Shown: in pieces, positions 38,619 through 46,311 of the stretch
Layout: every line of letters begins with the position of its first letter
Numbering within the stretch: position 1 is the stretch's first letter
From: Marivirga harenae
GTDB lineage: Bacteria; Bacteroidota; Bacteroidia; Cytophagales; Cyclobacteriaceae
Length of the DNA: 64,000 nt
Direction: 5' to 3'
Assembly: GCF_030534335.1 (NCBI RefSeq)
Contig: NZ_CP130565.1
Coordinates: 1,571,501-1,635,500 of the forward strand
Made by a program: the position numbers and the translations under genes
Notes under the pieces: model-generated
What the model was told of the DNA's origin: nothing
Seen by the model: the letters and a program-made list of their open reading frames with translations, nothing else
Databases searched by the model: none

Positions 38619-39278
38619 TTAGAGTTGTTTTTCCAAAGGCTTATTTTTCTCAAAATACCTACAAATATGTGTGATTTTGCATTCTTCACATTTAGGCCTT
38701 CTCGCTACACAAACATATCTACCATGCAAAATCAACCAATGATGGGCTACATGCACGTATTCAGAGGGAATGTGTTTGATTAAAGTTTTTTCAACTTCCA
38801 GAGGTGTTTTCGCATTTTGATTGACCAAGCCCAGTCTTTTGGAAACACGAAAAACATGGGTGTCCACAGCCATGGCAGGCTGATTGTAGATAACGGAAGC
38901 AATCACGTTGGCTGTTTTTCTGCCTACGCCTGGCATTTTTTGCAAATCATCTATGGATTCCGGCACTACAGAATCAAAATCCTCTACTAATATTTTAGCC
39001 ATGCCCAGTAAATGCTTGGTTTTATTATTCATGAAGGAGATGCTTTTGATGTAGGGTAATACCTCATCAAAATGAGAATTGGCTAAATGCTCTGGCGTGG
39101 GAAAGGCTTCAAAAAGGGCTGGCGTGACAATATTCACTCTTTTATCTGTGCATTGGGCGGATAAAATAACAGCCACAAGCAGCTGGTACGGATTTTCATA
39201 ATGTAATTCCGTCTCTGCTTGTGGCTGATTTTTAGAAAAATAATCTAAAAAAGCTTCGTAGCGTTCTTTTCTTGTCAT
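38619..39278 (-). CDS. nth: Endonuclease III
   Basis: A bifunctional DNA glycosylase/AP lyase for oxidised pyrimidines (219 residues, usual length). The helix-hairpin-helix is MPGVGRKTANVIA with the lyase lysine K121. The catalytic aspartate is D139 in AMAVDTHVFRVSKRLGL. The C-terminal [4Fe-4S] ligands follow the family pattern C-x6-C-x2-C-x5-C (CVARRPKCEECKITHIC). It is 3 bases downstream of the small sigma-partner gene on the same strand, so it is probably in one transcript with the ECF sigma factor. Confidence 0.97.
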   Translation of the reverse strand: MTRKERYEAFLDYFSKNQPQAETELHYENPYQLLVAVILSAQCTDKRVNIVTPALFEAFPTPEHLANSHFDEVLPYIKSISFMNNKTKHLLGMAKILVEDFDSVVPESIDDLQKMPGVGRKTANVIASVIYNQPAMAVDTHVFRVSKRLGLVNQNAKTPLEVEKTLIKHIPSEYVHVAHHWLILHGRYVCVARRPKCEECKITHICRYFEKNKPLEKQL

Positions 39279-39281
39279 TTG

Positions 39282-39521
39282 CTATTCCTTTACAGGATGC
39301 AAATTAACAGCTTTTGAGTATTCTAAAATACTGTTGATGGTTTTTTCTGAAGGGTTCATCAATCCCCCGTCCATTTGCTTTCTCAGCCAAAGGAGTTCAT
39401 GGTATTGTTCTAAAAGTTCCATGTCCTCACTTAAGGCCAGTTCGATTTGCCGATTTTCGTCCGGCTCTGTTTCTGAATAAACATATCGGATTAAATCGTC
39501 ATGAGTAAAAATTTTGGTCAT
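39282..39521 (-). CDS. Small putative anti-sigma or sigma-partner protein
   Basis: A 79-residue, acidic, helical protein without membrane segment or cysteine motif. Its start overlaps the end of the ECF sigma gene by 23 bases, so the two are translationally coupled. The helical N-terminal part (FTHDDLIRYVYSETEPDENRQIELAL) resembles the start of anti-sigma domains that count residues DxxLxxYxxGE, but there is no zinc motif. The role is inferred from position and size only. Confidence 0.65.
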   Translation of the reverse strand: MTKIFTHDDLIRYVYSETEPDENRQIELALSEDMELLEQYHELLWLRKQMDGGLMNPSEKTINSILEYSKAVNLHPVKE

Positions 39522-40101
39522 AGGCTATATTATATTGTTGCATCTTTTTCCTCAAATTAATGAGGGCATAGCGCATTCGACCTAATGCAGTATTGATGCT
39601 CACTCCGGTTTGATCCGAAATTTCCTTAAAGCTCATGTCCATATAATGGCGCATGATCAGCACTTGCTTTTGTGCTTCAGGTAATTCCGCTATCAATTTG
39701 CGAAGCGATTTATGTACATCTTTCTTCATTTGAATGTCCTCAAAATTGCCTTCAGCAAATTCGAGGGTTTCGAATACACTATTTCCATCATCCATAACGA
39801 TGGTAGGGTATCTTTTATTTTTCCGGAACCTATCAATTGCTAAATTATGTGCAATTCTCAAAATCCAGGGCAAAAATTTACCTTCCTCGTTATAACGACC
39901 AGATTTCAAAGTTCGTATAGCCTTAATGAAAACTTCTTGCATTAGATCCTCAGCTACATAATGATCTTTAACAATCATGTAGATAGTAGTGAAAATTCTT
40001 GACTTGTGGCGGTTTACTAATTCTTCAAACGCTACTTCATTACCATTGATATACTGACCGACCAATTGGCTGTCGTCCAGCATTGTTTTTTGATTATTCA
40101 T
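39499..40101 (-). CDS. ECF-type RNA polymerase sigma factor
   Basis: A 200-residue group 4 sigma-70 factor. Region 2 is clear (FEELVNRHKSRIFTTIYMIV, EDLMQEVFIKA, FLPWILRIAHNLAIDRFRK), as is region 4 with its helix-turn-helix (ELPEAQKQVLIMRHYMDMSF, KEISDQTGVSINTALGRMRY). It starts a probable three-gene unit with the 79-residue protein and nth. It is divergent from the second ECF sigma gene across a 370-base gap. Confidence 0.94.
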   Translation of the reverse strand: MNNQKTMLDDSQLVGQYINGNEVAFEELVNRHKSRIFTTIYMIVKDHYVAEDLMQEVFIKAIRTLKSGRYNEEGKFLPWILRIAHNLAIDRFRKNKRYPTIVMDDGNSVFETLEFAEGNFEDIQMKKDVHKSLRKLIAELPEAQKQVLIMRHYMDMSFKEISDQTGVSINTALGRMRYALINLRKKMQQYNIAYDQNFYS

Positions 40102-40471
40102 CTTAAAACACCTTGTTTAGTTTGGTAAAAGTTTATTCTATAGCGTCAAAATTTAGAGGTAAAACATTCTTTTATAGCTTCGAAAGTATTCAAATGATTT
40201 TAAATCACAAAAATATTTTTCGATTTATTTTATAGTGACAGGAGAAATGTAAAAAAGGTTGGAATTAGTAAAATAAACTTTTTTCTTCCTCGTTTAATTG
40301 CATTTTTTTTTACCTGATTTTAAAAAGTAATTTTTTCAAAATATCATTTTTTTAAAGTATTTAAAAGAAATGTATATTGAGTCAGTTTCCTTAAGCTTTT
40401 TTAATAAATCTTTATTTTATCTTAAAAAATAGTAGATTTATACAGTTTTGTTAGTATATTTATCGAATATT
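40102..40471. other. Divergent regulatory gap between two ECF sigma genes
   Basis: A 370-base, very AT-rich stretch with many T and A runs and no coding frame. Both sigma genes must be driven from here. I found no clean TTG-N18-20-TAnnTTTG match in either direction, which would fit control by alternative sigma factors, but this is only suggestive. Confidence 0.45.
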
Positions 40472-41050
40472 ATGGTAAATCACGGAGAGATAACACAGTT
40501 ACTGGTTCAAGTAAATCAAGGGGATATCAATGCCTATAATAAGATATTTCCTGTTATTTACAGCGAACTACGTCATATTGCCCACAGGATTCGATTTCAG
40601 TATTTCGGGATAGAGACTTTGAATACCACTGCGATAGTGCACGAAGCTTACCTGAAAATAATAAATTCAGAAGCCAGCTGGAATAGTCGGGCGCATTTCT
40701 ATGGCGTGGCCGGAAAGGCAATGAGACATATTTTGCTAAATGCAGCTCGAAGAAAGAATGCTATTAAACGTGGACGGGATGCACAACACATTTGCTTTGA
40801 AGAGTGGGAAGAAAAGATTAACTTATCAGATGATTGTTCAGATGAATTGTTGAAATTGGATGAAGTATTGAATGAACTCGAAAAGAAAGACAGCAAGCAT
40901 GTGAAAATAGTGGAGTGTAGGTTTTTTGCCAATATGACTATTGAAGAAACAGCAACAGTACTTGACGTATCACCATCCACTGTTAAAAGAAATTGGCAGG
41001 TAATAAAAGCCTGGATATATAGTCAGATCCAAGCTAAGAAAACGGCTTAA
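40472..41050 (+). CDS. ECF sigma factor of the kinase-linked (TIGR02999-like) type
   Basis: A 192-residue sigma factor from the ATG at 40472; a TTG eight codons earlier is less likely. Features of this subfamily: GDINAYNKIFPVIYSELRHIA, NTTAIVHEAYLKI, SRAHFYGVAGKAMRHILLNAAR, and a region 4 with FFANMTIEETATVLDVSPSTV followed by KRNW. It is directly followed (6 bases) by a Ser/Thr kinase gene. Members of this sigma group are often encoded beside such kinases, and phosphorylation of the sigma factor or of a partner is a likely control route. Confidence 0.93.
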   Translation: MVNHGEITQLLVQVNQGDINAYNKIFPVIYSELRHIAHRIRFQYFGIETLNTTAIVHEAYLKIINSEASWNSRAHFYGVAGKAMRHILLNAARRKNAIKRGRDAQHICFEEWEEKINLSDDCSDELLKLDEVLNELEKKDSKHVKIVECRFFANMTIEETATVLDVSPSTVKRNWQVIKAWIYSQIQAKKTA

Positions 41051-41056
41051 CTTGAA

Positions 41057-43558
41057 ATGGGATATTCTTGGAGTGAATTGGAAGATATCTTCCAAAATGC
41101 ATTGAAAATGCCTGCTTCAGAGCGGGAAATTTATGTAAAAAATCATGCTAATGATAATCAGCGATTGGAGCAAACCGTCCTGATGATGCTAAGAGATGCA
41201 GAAAATGCAGATCAATATTTTGATAAACTTCAGAAAGGTATAGCTGACGGCTTAGAGGAGAAACAGGAAGATATTTATCAAGCTGGTGATAAAATTGATA
41301 AATATAAGATTATCGAACCCATAGGCCGAGGTGGTATGGGACAGGTTTTTTTAGCCGAAAGAAATGACCGTCAATTTGAACAAAAAGTTGCTATTAAATG
41401 CTTCTCTGCTGATGAGGTCAAAGATAATTTCTTCGAGAATTTCCGAAATGAACAGCAATTTTTAGCCAATCTTAATCATGCTGCTATTGCTCACATTTTA
41501 GATGGCGGGGTTACTGATGAAGGCATCCATTATATCATTATGGAATATGTCGATGGCTTACCTGTTAATGAATACCTAAAATCATCTTCTTTAAACACAG
41601 GTGAAAGACTTCAACTTTTTATTAAAATATGTGATGCTATTAATTATGCTCATAATAGGCTGATTCTACATTTAGATATAAAACCATCAAATATTTTAAT
41701 TAATGAAGAAGGACATGTTAAGCTATTAGACTTTGGGATTGCCCAAAAGATTGGCAATAGACTGCAAAAACAGGTGCAAAAAGCTACACCCTTTTATGCG
41801 GCTCCTGAGCAGCTTAAATTGGGAGACATCACGATAGCAACTGATATCTTTCAGTTAGGAATTTTATTACATATTATTATTTCCGCTGAAAATCCGTTAA
41901 AGCCTAGTGAAGATAATCCTTATGATCGCAAGGTCAAACTATCACAATCCATTGATCAGGAATTGCTAGCTATCATTAATGTTTGTTTAAGTGAGTCCTC
42001 CGAATGTCGATATGTTTCAGTCTCTGCTTTAATAGAGGATGTCAAGAATTACCTGAATAAGTTTCCGGTTAAGGTTTATTCTAAGAAATGGTCTTATCGG
42101 GCCAAAAAGTTTACTGACAGAAATAAGATTAAAATTACACTTTCTGCCTTATTAGTTATATCGTTGCTATCGGGGCTTATTATTTCTTCTTATCAGTCTA
42201 AGATAGCACAAGAAAACGAACAAAAAGCGCTTAAAACAAGCGAATTTCTATTGGATATTTTTAGAAATGCTGACCCCGTTCAAACAGAGGGAGGGTTGAC
42301 TGTAAAAGATATTTTAGATAATAGTAGCAAGAGTGTTGAGTTGAAGTTTGACGACAAAGAATTTAAGCTTGATCTCTATGATAGGTTAATAAATATTTAT
42401 ACCAATGTTTACCTATGGAACGATTCTAAGAAACTTGCGGAAAAAGTTTTAAGAGATTACAAAGATATCAATACAAAAAGTAAATTGAATATTATGAGTA
42501 CCCTTGCCGGCAATTATCGTGAATTGTCGGAGTATCAAAAGGCAGATTCAGTTTTTGGATTGTTACTGTCGAAAATTCAGGACCCAAAAGAAAATTTACC
42601 ATTAGATTTTAAAATAGAAAATATCTTAGCCCTTGCAAAGTCGCAGCAAATTCAAGGTAAATATGATTCTGCTCTGCATTTTATCCATCAAGCAAATAGT
42701 TTGATAAATGACGATATGTTTGATAAGGATAAAGCTGATATATTCAATCATTATGCATCTGTCTATAAAGATTTATCGAAATTAGATACAGCGGCCTTTT
42801 ATCAAAAAAATGCAATCCGTATTTTAGAGGCGCACCATACACCTGAGCACCAAACTGCACTTGCTGTTTACTACAATAATCAGGGAAATTTATTTAAAGA
42901 TATGTCTCTGTATGATTCAGCAATTGCTTCCTTTGAACATTCCCTAAGTCTCAAAAGAAAAATAGCTTCGAAAGCAAATCTTGACATAGCAATTACCTAT
43001 AGTAATTTAGGAGGGGTACATTACAAGAAGAAGAATTATGACAGCGCCTCTTCTTACCTGAACAGAGCAATAGAAATCTTTAGTACTCAGTTAGAACCGA
43101 GTAATAATTTTATAATATCCACACGATATAGTTTAGCGAATATATATTATAATCAAAGGAACTTTCAAAAGGCGTTATTTGAATACCAGGAAGTACTAGC
43201 AGCAGATACTGCAAATTTCGGCTTGGATCATCCCTATATCGCGGATGATTATATTTCCTTATCAAATTGTTATATAGGTTTGAAGCAGATGGATAAGGCA
43301 TTTGGGTTGCTCAAAAAAGCGGAAGGTATTATTGAGGCTAAATTTGATAAGAGTCATCAGAAGACTTCTTATTTATACAATAAATTCGGGCAGTTTTATG
43401 AGGAGCAGAAAAATTACGCTATGGCTCAAATGTATTTTCAGGAATCGTATACTTTAGTCGAACAGTATTTGGGAGAGGATCATCGCTATACTAAGCTGTA
43501 CAAAAAAGATGTCGAGCGAATTACTAAGCTAATGATTGGTAAAATTGAAAATCTTTAA
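41057..43558 (+). CDS. Membrane Ser/Thr protein kinase with TPR sensor domain
   Basis: An 833-residue protein. A short N-terminal helical segment (1-75) leads to a Hanks-type kinase domain: glycine loop IGRGGMGQVFLA (89-100), VAIK (K114), catalytic loop HLDIKPSNIL (D207, with Leu in place of the HRD arginine), and DFG (225-227). One membrane helix follows at about 355-373 (LSALLVISLLSGLIISSY). The outer part holds about eight TPR-like repeats, e.g. AVYYNNQGNLFKDMSLYDSA and AITYSNLGGVHYKKKNYDSA. It should sense something at the periplasmic side through TPRs and signal to the upstream sigma factor, with which it forms an operon. Confidence 0.93.
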   Translation: MGYSWSELEDIFQNALKMPASEREIYVKNHANDNQRLEQTVLMMLRDAENADQYFDKLQKGIADGLEEKQEDIYQAGDKIDKYKIIEPIGRGGMGQVFLAERNDRQFEQKVAIKCFSADEVKDNFFENFRNEQQFLANLNHAAIAHILDGGVTDEGIHYIIMEYVDGLPVNEYLKSSSLNTGERLQLFIKICDAINYAHNRLILHLDIKPSNILINEEGHVKLLDFGIAQKIGNRLQKQVQKATPFYAAPEQLKLGDITIATDIFQLGILLHIIISAENPLKPSEDNPYDRKVKLSQSIDQELLAIINVCLSESSECRYVSVSALIEDVKNYLNKFPVKVYSKKWSYRAKKFTDRNKIKITLSALLVISLLSGLIISSYQSKIAQENEQKALKTSEFLLDIFRNADPVQTEGGLTVKDILDNSSKSVELKFDDKEFKLDLYDRLINIYTNVYLWNDSKKLAEKVLRDYKDINTKSKLNIMSTLAGNYRELSEYQKADSVFGLLLSKIQDPKENLPLDFKIENILALAKSQQIQGKYDSALHFIHQANSLINDDMFDKDKADIFNHYASVYKDLSKLDTAAFYQKNAIRILEAHHTPEHQTALAVYYNNQGNLFKDMSLYDSAIASFEHSLSLKRKIASKANLDIAITYSNLGGVHYKKKNYDSASSYLNRAIEIFSTQLEPSNNFIISTRYSLANIYYNQRNFQKALFEYQEVLAADTANFGLDHPYIADDYISLSNCYIGLKQMDKAFGLLKKAEGIIEAKFDKSHQKTSYLYNKFGQFYEEQKNYAMAQMYFQESYTLVEQYLGEDHRYTKLYKKDVERITKLMIGKIENL

Positions 43559-43571
43559 ATTAAGTCTACAT

Positions 43572-43600
43572 GTTTTAAGTGTGTTTTTAAAACTTTTGTT
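43572..43600 (+). terminator. Weak AT-rich terminator after the Ser/Thr kinase gene
   Basis: GTTTTAA (43572-43578) pairs with TTAAAAC (43587-43593), followed by TTTTG. The stem is AT-only apart from one G-C pair, so the call is tentative. Confidence 0.35.
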
Positions 43601-43641
43601 CTACAAAGACATTTACTTGTAATAATAAATTTGATTCAAGT

Positions 43642-45105
43642 ATGAAAGCAGTTATTGTTGGTGCTGGAATAGGTGGGTTAGCCACCTCAATTCGGTTAGC
43701 AAAAAAGGGGTATGAGGTAGAAGTCTTTGAGCAGAACAACTATCTTGGCGGAAAGCTATCAGTCTTTGAACAAGAGGGGTTTCGATTTGATGCTGGTCCT
43801 TCTTTGTTTACCTTACCAGAGTTAGTTGATGATTTGGTTGCGTTACAAAGCGAGGAAAGCACTATTAAGTTTCCCTACAAAAAACTAGATGAATCTTGCA
43901 GGTATTTTTGGGAAGACGGGAAGCGACTTACTGCCTATACAAGTCCTAAGAAATTTGCATTAGAAGTTGAGCAAGTCTTAGGGGTACCCGTAAAAGTAGT
44001 AACAGATTATATCAAAAATGCTGAGTTTAAATATGAAAAATCAGCCAAGATATTCTTAGAAAAATCTTTACATAAGCGCTCAACATTTCTCTCGAAAGAG
44101 ATCCTGCCGGCATTACTAAGCATATATAAGTTTGGCTTGTTTGAGAGTATGAATCAAGTGAATGAATCCAAATTAAAGCATCCGAAATTGGTTCAGTTAT
44201 TCAATAGATTTGCAACCTATAATGGCTCAAGTCCTTATCAGGCGCCTGGTATTTTGACTTCTATTGCTAATTTGGAATTAAATAGAGGTACTTTTTATCC
44301 TGAAAATGGAATGTATCAGATAACGCATACACTTGCTCAGGTGGCGGAAAGCTTAGGCGTAAAAATCCATTTTAATGCGGGTGTTGAGAAAATTCTTGTT
44401 GAAAATAAAGTAGCCAAAGGAATTGTAGTCAATGGAAAGATAAGTTCTGCAGACTTGGTGGTGAGTAATATGGACATTTACCCTACCTACAAAAAGCTGC
44501 TAAGTGATCAAAAACAACCTGAAAATATCCTGAATCAGGAAAGAAGTAGTTCTGCTTTAATTTTTTATTGGGGTATTGAAAAGGAATTTGGAGAGCTTGG
44601 TCTGCACAATATTTTCTTTAGTGATGATTATCATCAGGAATTCCACAATATTTTCAAGACGAAGACGATAGCTCCCGACCCTACTATTTATGTCAACATA
44701 ACTTCCAAACATACTCCTTCTGATGCCCCAGACGGAATGGAGAATTGGTTTGTCATGGTGAACGTACCTTCCAACAGTGGACAAGATTGGGATCAATTGA
44801 TCCCTGAGATCAAGAAGTCAGTCTTGAAAAAACTCAAAAGAATGCTAGGCATTGATATAGCTCAGTACATTAAAACGGAAAGTATTCTTGAGCCGCGAAC
44901 AATAGAAAGTAAAACCTCTTCTTATCAAGGAGCCTTATATGGAAGCAGTTCTAATAATCGATATTCTGCCTTTTTGCGACATCCTAATTTTCATCCCAAA
45001 ATAAAAGGACTATATTTTTCTGGTGGAAGTGTACATCCGGGTGGAGGAATTCCATTATGTTTGCTGTCAGCTAAGATAATTGATGATTTAAGTCCTTCAG
45101 TTTGA
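43642..45105 (+). CDS. CrtD/CrtI-type carotenoid desaturase
   Basis: An FAD-dependent carotenoid desaturase (487 residues). The dinucleotide motif is VIVGAGIGGLATSIRLAKKG (4-23), followed by the family segments FDAGPSLFTLPELV and YNGSSPYQAPGIL and the C-terminal FAD motif YFSGGSVHPGGGIPLCLLSAK. The next gene is cruF-like and overlaps by one base. In Bacteroidota that make saproxanthin- or myxol-type pigments, the 1-hydroxycarotenoid 3,4-desaturase CrtD sits beside CruF, so CrtD is more likely than phytoene desaturase. A perfect TAnnTTTG (TAAATTTG, 43626-43633) lies just before the start. Confidence 0.88.
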   Translation: MKAVIVGAGIGGLATSIRLAKKGYEVEVFEQNNYLGGKLSVFEQEGFRFDAGPSLFTLPELVDDLVALQSEESTIKFPYKKLDESCRYFWEDGKRLTAYTSPKKFALEVEQVLGVPVKVVTDYIKNAEFKYEKSAKIFLEKSLHKRSTFLSKEILPALLSIYKFGLFESMNQVNESKLKHPKLVQLFNRFATYNGSSPYQAPGILTSIANLELNRGTFYPENGMYQITHTLAQVAESLGVKIHFNAGVEKILVENKVAKGIVVNGKISSADLVVSNMDIYPTYKKLLSDQKQPENILNQERSSSALIFYWGIEKEFGELGLHNIFFSDDYHQEFHNIFKTKTIAPDPTIYVNITSKHTPSDAPDGMENWFVMVNVPSNSGQDWDQLIPEIKKSVLKKLKRMLGIDIAQYIKTESILEPRTIESKTSSYQGALYGSSSNNRYSAFLRHPNFHPKIKGLYFSGGSVHPGGGIPLCLLSAKIIDDLSPSV

Positions 45106-45782
45106 TGAAAAAAGCAGTTTTAAGTGTGGTAGCAAATTTGAAATCCAAACCGATAGTTGGGATTATTATAATTTCTGCCTTCTATTTTTTTGGGGTAATC
45201 GGAATTCTGTCTGCTAACAGAGAGTGGTTTGTTGAGAAAACGGCCTTTAACTTATCCTTGTCTTTTGTAGTACTTATCATGTATCAGAATCACTACAAGT
45301 TTTCTTTAATTTGGGCTTTTGTATTTTGTTATGTGGTTGGCTTCTTAGCAGAATACCTAGGAGTTAACTTTGGATTGATATTCGGTGATTACTATTACCC
45401 TAAAACCTTGGGGCCACAATTAGGTGGTGTGCCCGTGATAATCGGTATCAATTGGTTTCTCATAACTTTTTGCGTAGCATCATTAATATTTCCCCTTAAA
45501 ACTAATGTATTCTTAAAAATATTATTAGCCACTATTACAACAGTCATAATTGACGTTCTAATTGAACCTGTAGCTATGGAATTGAATTTTTGGAATTGGG
45601 AAAATAATGAGGTGCCGTTACAGAATTACGTAGGATGGGCGATAGTTTCGTTCTTAATTTTCAGTTTTTATTTCCTCATTAAGATTCCACTAAGGAATAA
45701 AATGTCTATCGTCTTATTATTTTGGCAGGTGGTCTTTTTTGTGGTTTTAAATCTGTTTTTAGTAAAAAATTATTGGGCATAA
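45105..45782 (+). CDS. cruF: CruF-type carotenoid 1',2'-hydratase (DUF422 family)
   Basis: A 225-residue membrane protein with about seven helices. The ATG at 45105 shares one base with the crtD-like stop codon (TGATG). Family motifs: AEYLGVNFGLIFGDYYYPKT, GGVPVIIGINWFLITF, and IDVLIEPVAMELNFWNWEN. Known members hydrate the psi end of gamma-carotene-type pigments. Together with the desaturase this gives a 1'-hydroxy, 3',4'-didehydro end group. The earlier carotenoid genes (crtB, crtY) are not in this window. Confidence 0.88.
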   Translation: MKKAVLSVVANLKSKPIVGIIIISAFYFFGVIGILSANREWFVEKTAFNLSLSFVVLIMYQNHYKFSLIWAFVFCYVVGFLAEYLGVNFGLIFGDYYYPKTLGPQLGGVPVIIGINWFLITFCVASLIFPLKTNVFLKILLATITTVIIDVLIEPVAMELNFWNWENNEVPLQNYVGWAIVSFLIFSFYFLIKIPLRNKMSIVLLFWQVVFFVVLNLFLVKNYWA

Positions 45783-45784
45783 AA

Positions 45785-45808
45785 AAACCAGCTTCAGGGC
45801 TGGCTTTA
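45785..45808. terminator. Hairpin terminator between cruF and the convergent small gene
   Basis: CCAGC (45788-45792) pairs with GCTGG (45799-45803). An A run precedes and CTTTATTT follows, so it could serve both convergent genes. Confidence 0.65.
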
Positions 45809-45817
45809 TTTGTTGAT

Positions 45818-46045
45818 TCAAGCAGAATTTTGAACATAATGTTTCTCTTCTCTCAATTCGAAATATTCCTCAAACAGAGATTTTGAGATTAATTTACTTT
45901 CTGTTCCTGAGCCCCATTTAGCATTTAATTCAAATAAGCCGTTGTACGCTCTCCCTTCATAATTCTCACCCACTTTAAAACCTCTCAAACCGGTTTTTTG
46001 GTCAGGTAATTTATTACAAACAAAATTTATTCTATACCTATCCAT
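45818..46045 (-). CDS. Small hypothetical protein (75 residues)
   Basis: I do not recognise the family. The protein is soluble, has no signal peptide, and contains RINFVCNKLPDQKTGLRGFK, YEGRAYNGLFEL and SLFEEYFELREE. The regular spacing of hydrophobic and aromatic residues suggests a small beta fold. It is bounded by a convergent terminator at its 3' end and 266 non-coding bases upstream, so it has its own promoter. Confidence 0.6.
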   Translation of the reverse strand: MDRYRINFVCNKLPDQKTGLRGFKVGENYEGRAYNGLFELNAKWGSGTESKLISKSLFEEYFELREEKHYVQNSA

Positions 46046-46277
46046 GTCTAAAAGTTTTTGTAAAACTATGTACTAAAGACCAAGATGCGTGCCAAAAGGT
46101 TGGGATTTGTAAAAAAAATATCGACCAAATGCCGAATTTTTAGGATGAGTGGCCTAACTACAAATATAGGATACTTAAATTTCAATGAACTACTGGGAAT
46201 TGATTTCATTAAGTAGTCAAAATCGTTAAGTATTTTAAAATATGCCCAAAATGTAGGAAATAACATATATTTCAATC

Positions 46278-46306
46278 TTGTATAGCTTGATATTTATTTA
46301 CCTTTG
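46278..46306 (+). promoter_or_regulatory. Bacteroidota-type promoter of the ClC gene
   Basis: TTG (46278-46280), 18-base spacer, TACCTTTG (46299-46306, perfect TAnnTTTG). The start codon is at 46312, so the transcript would be nearly leaderless, or translation starts slightly downstream. Confidence 0.6.
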
Positions 46307-46311
46307 CACGC

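Noticed and set aside
46066-46275. A 69-residue minus-strand frame upstream of the ClC gene
   Set aside because: It has no family features or upstream signal and lies in the promoter gap of two genes; codon use looks random.
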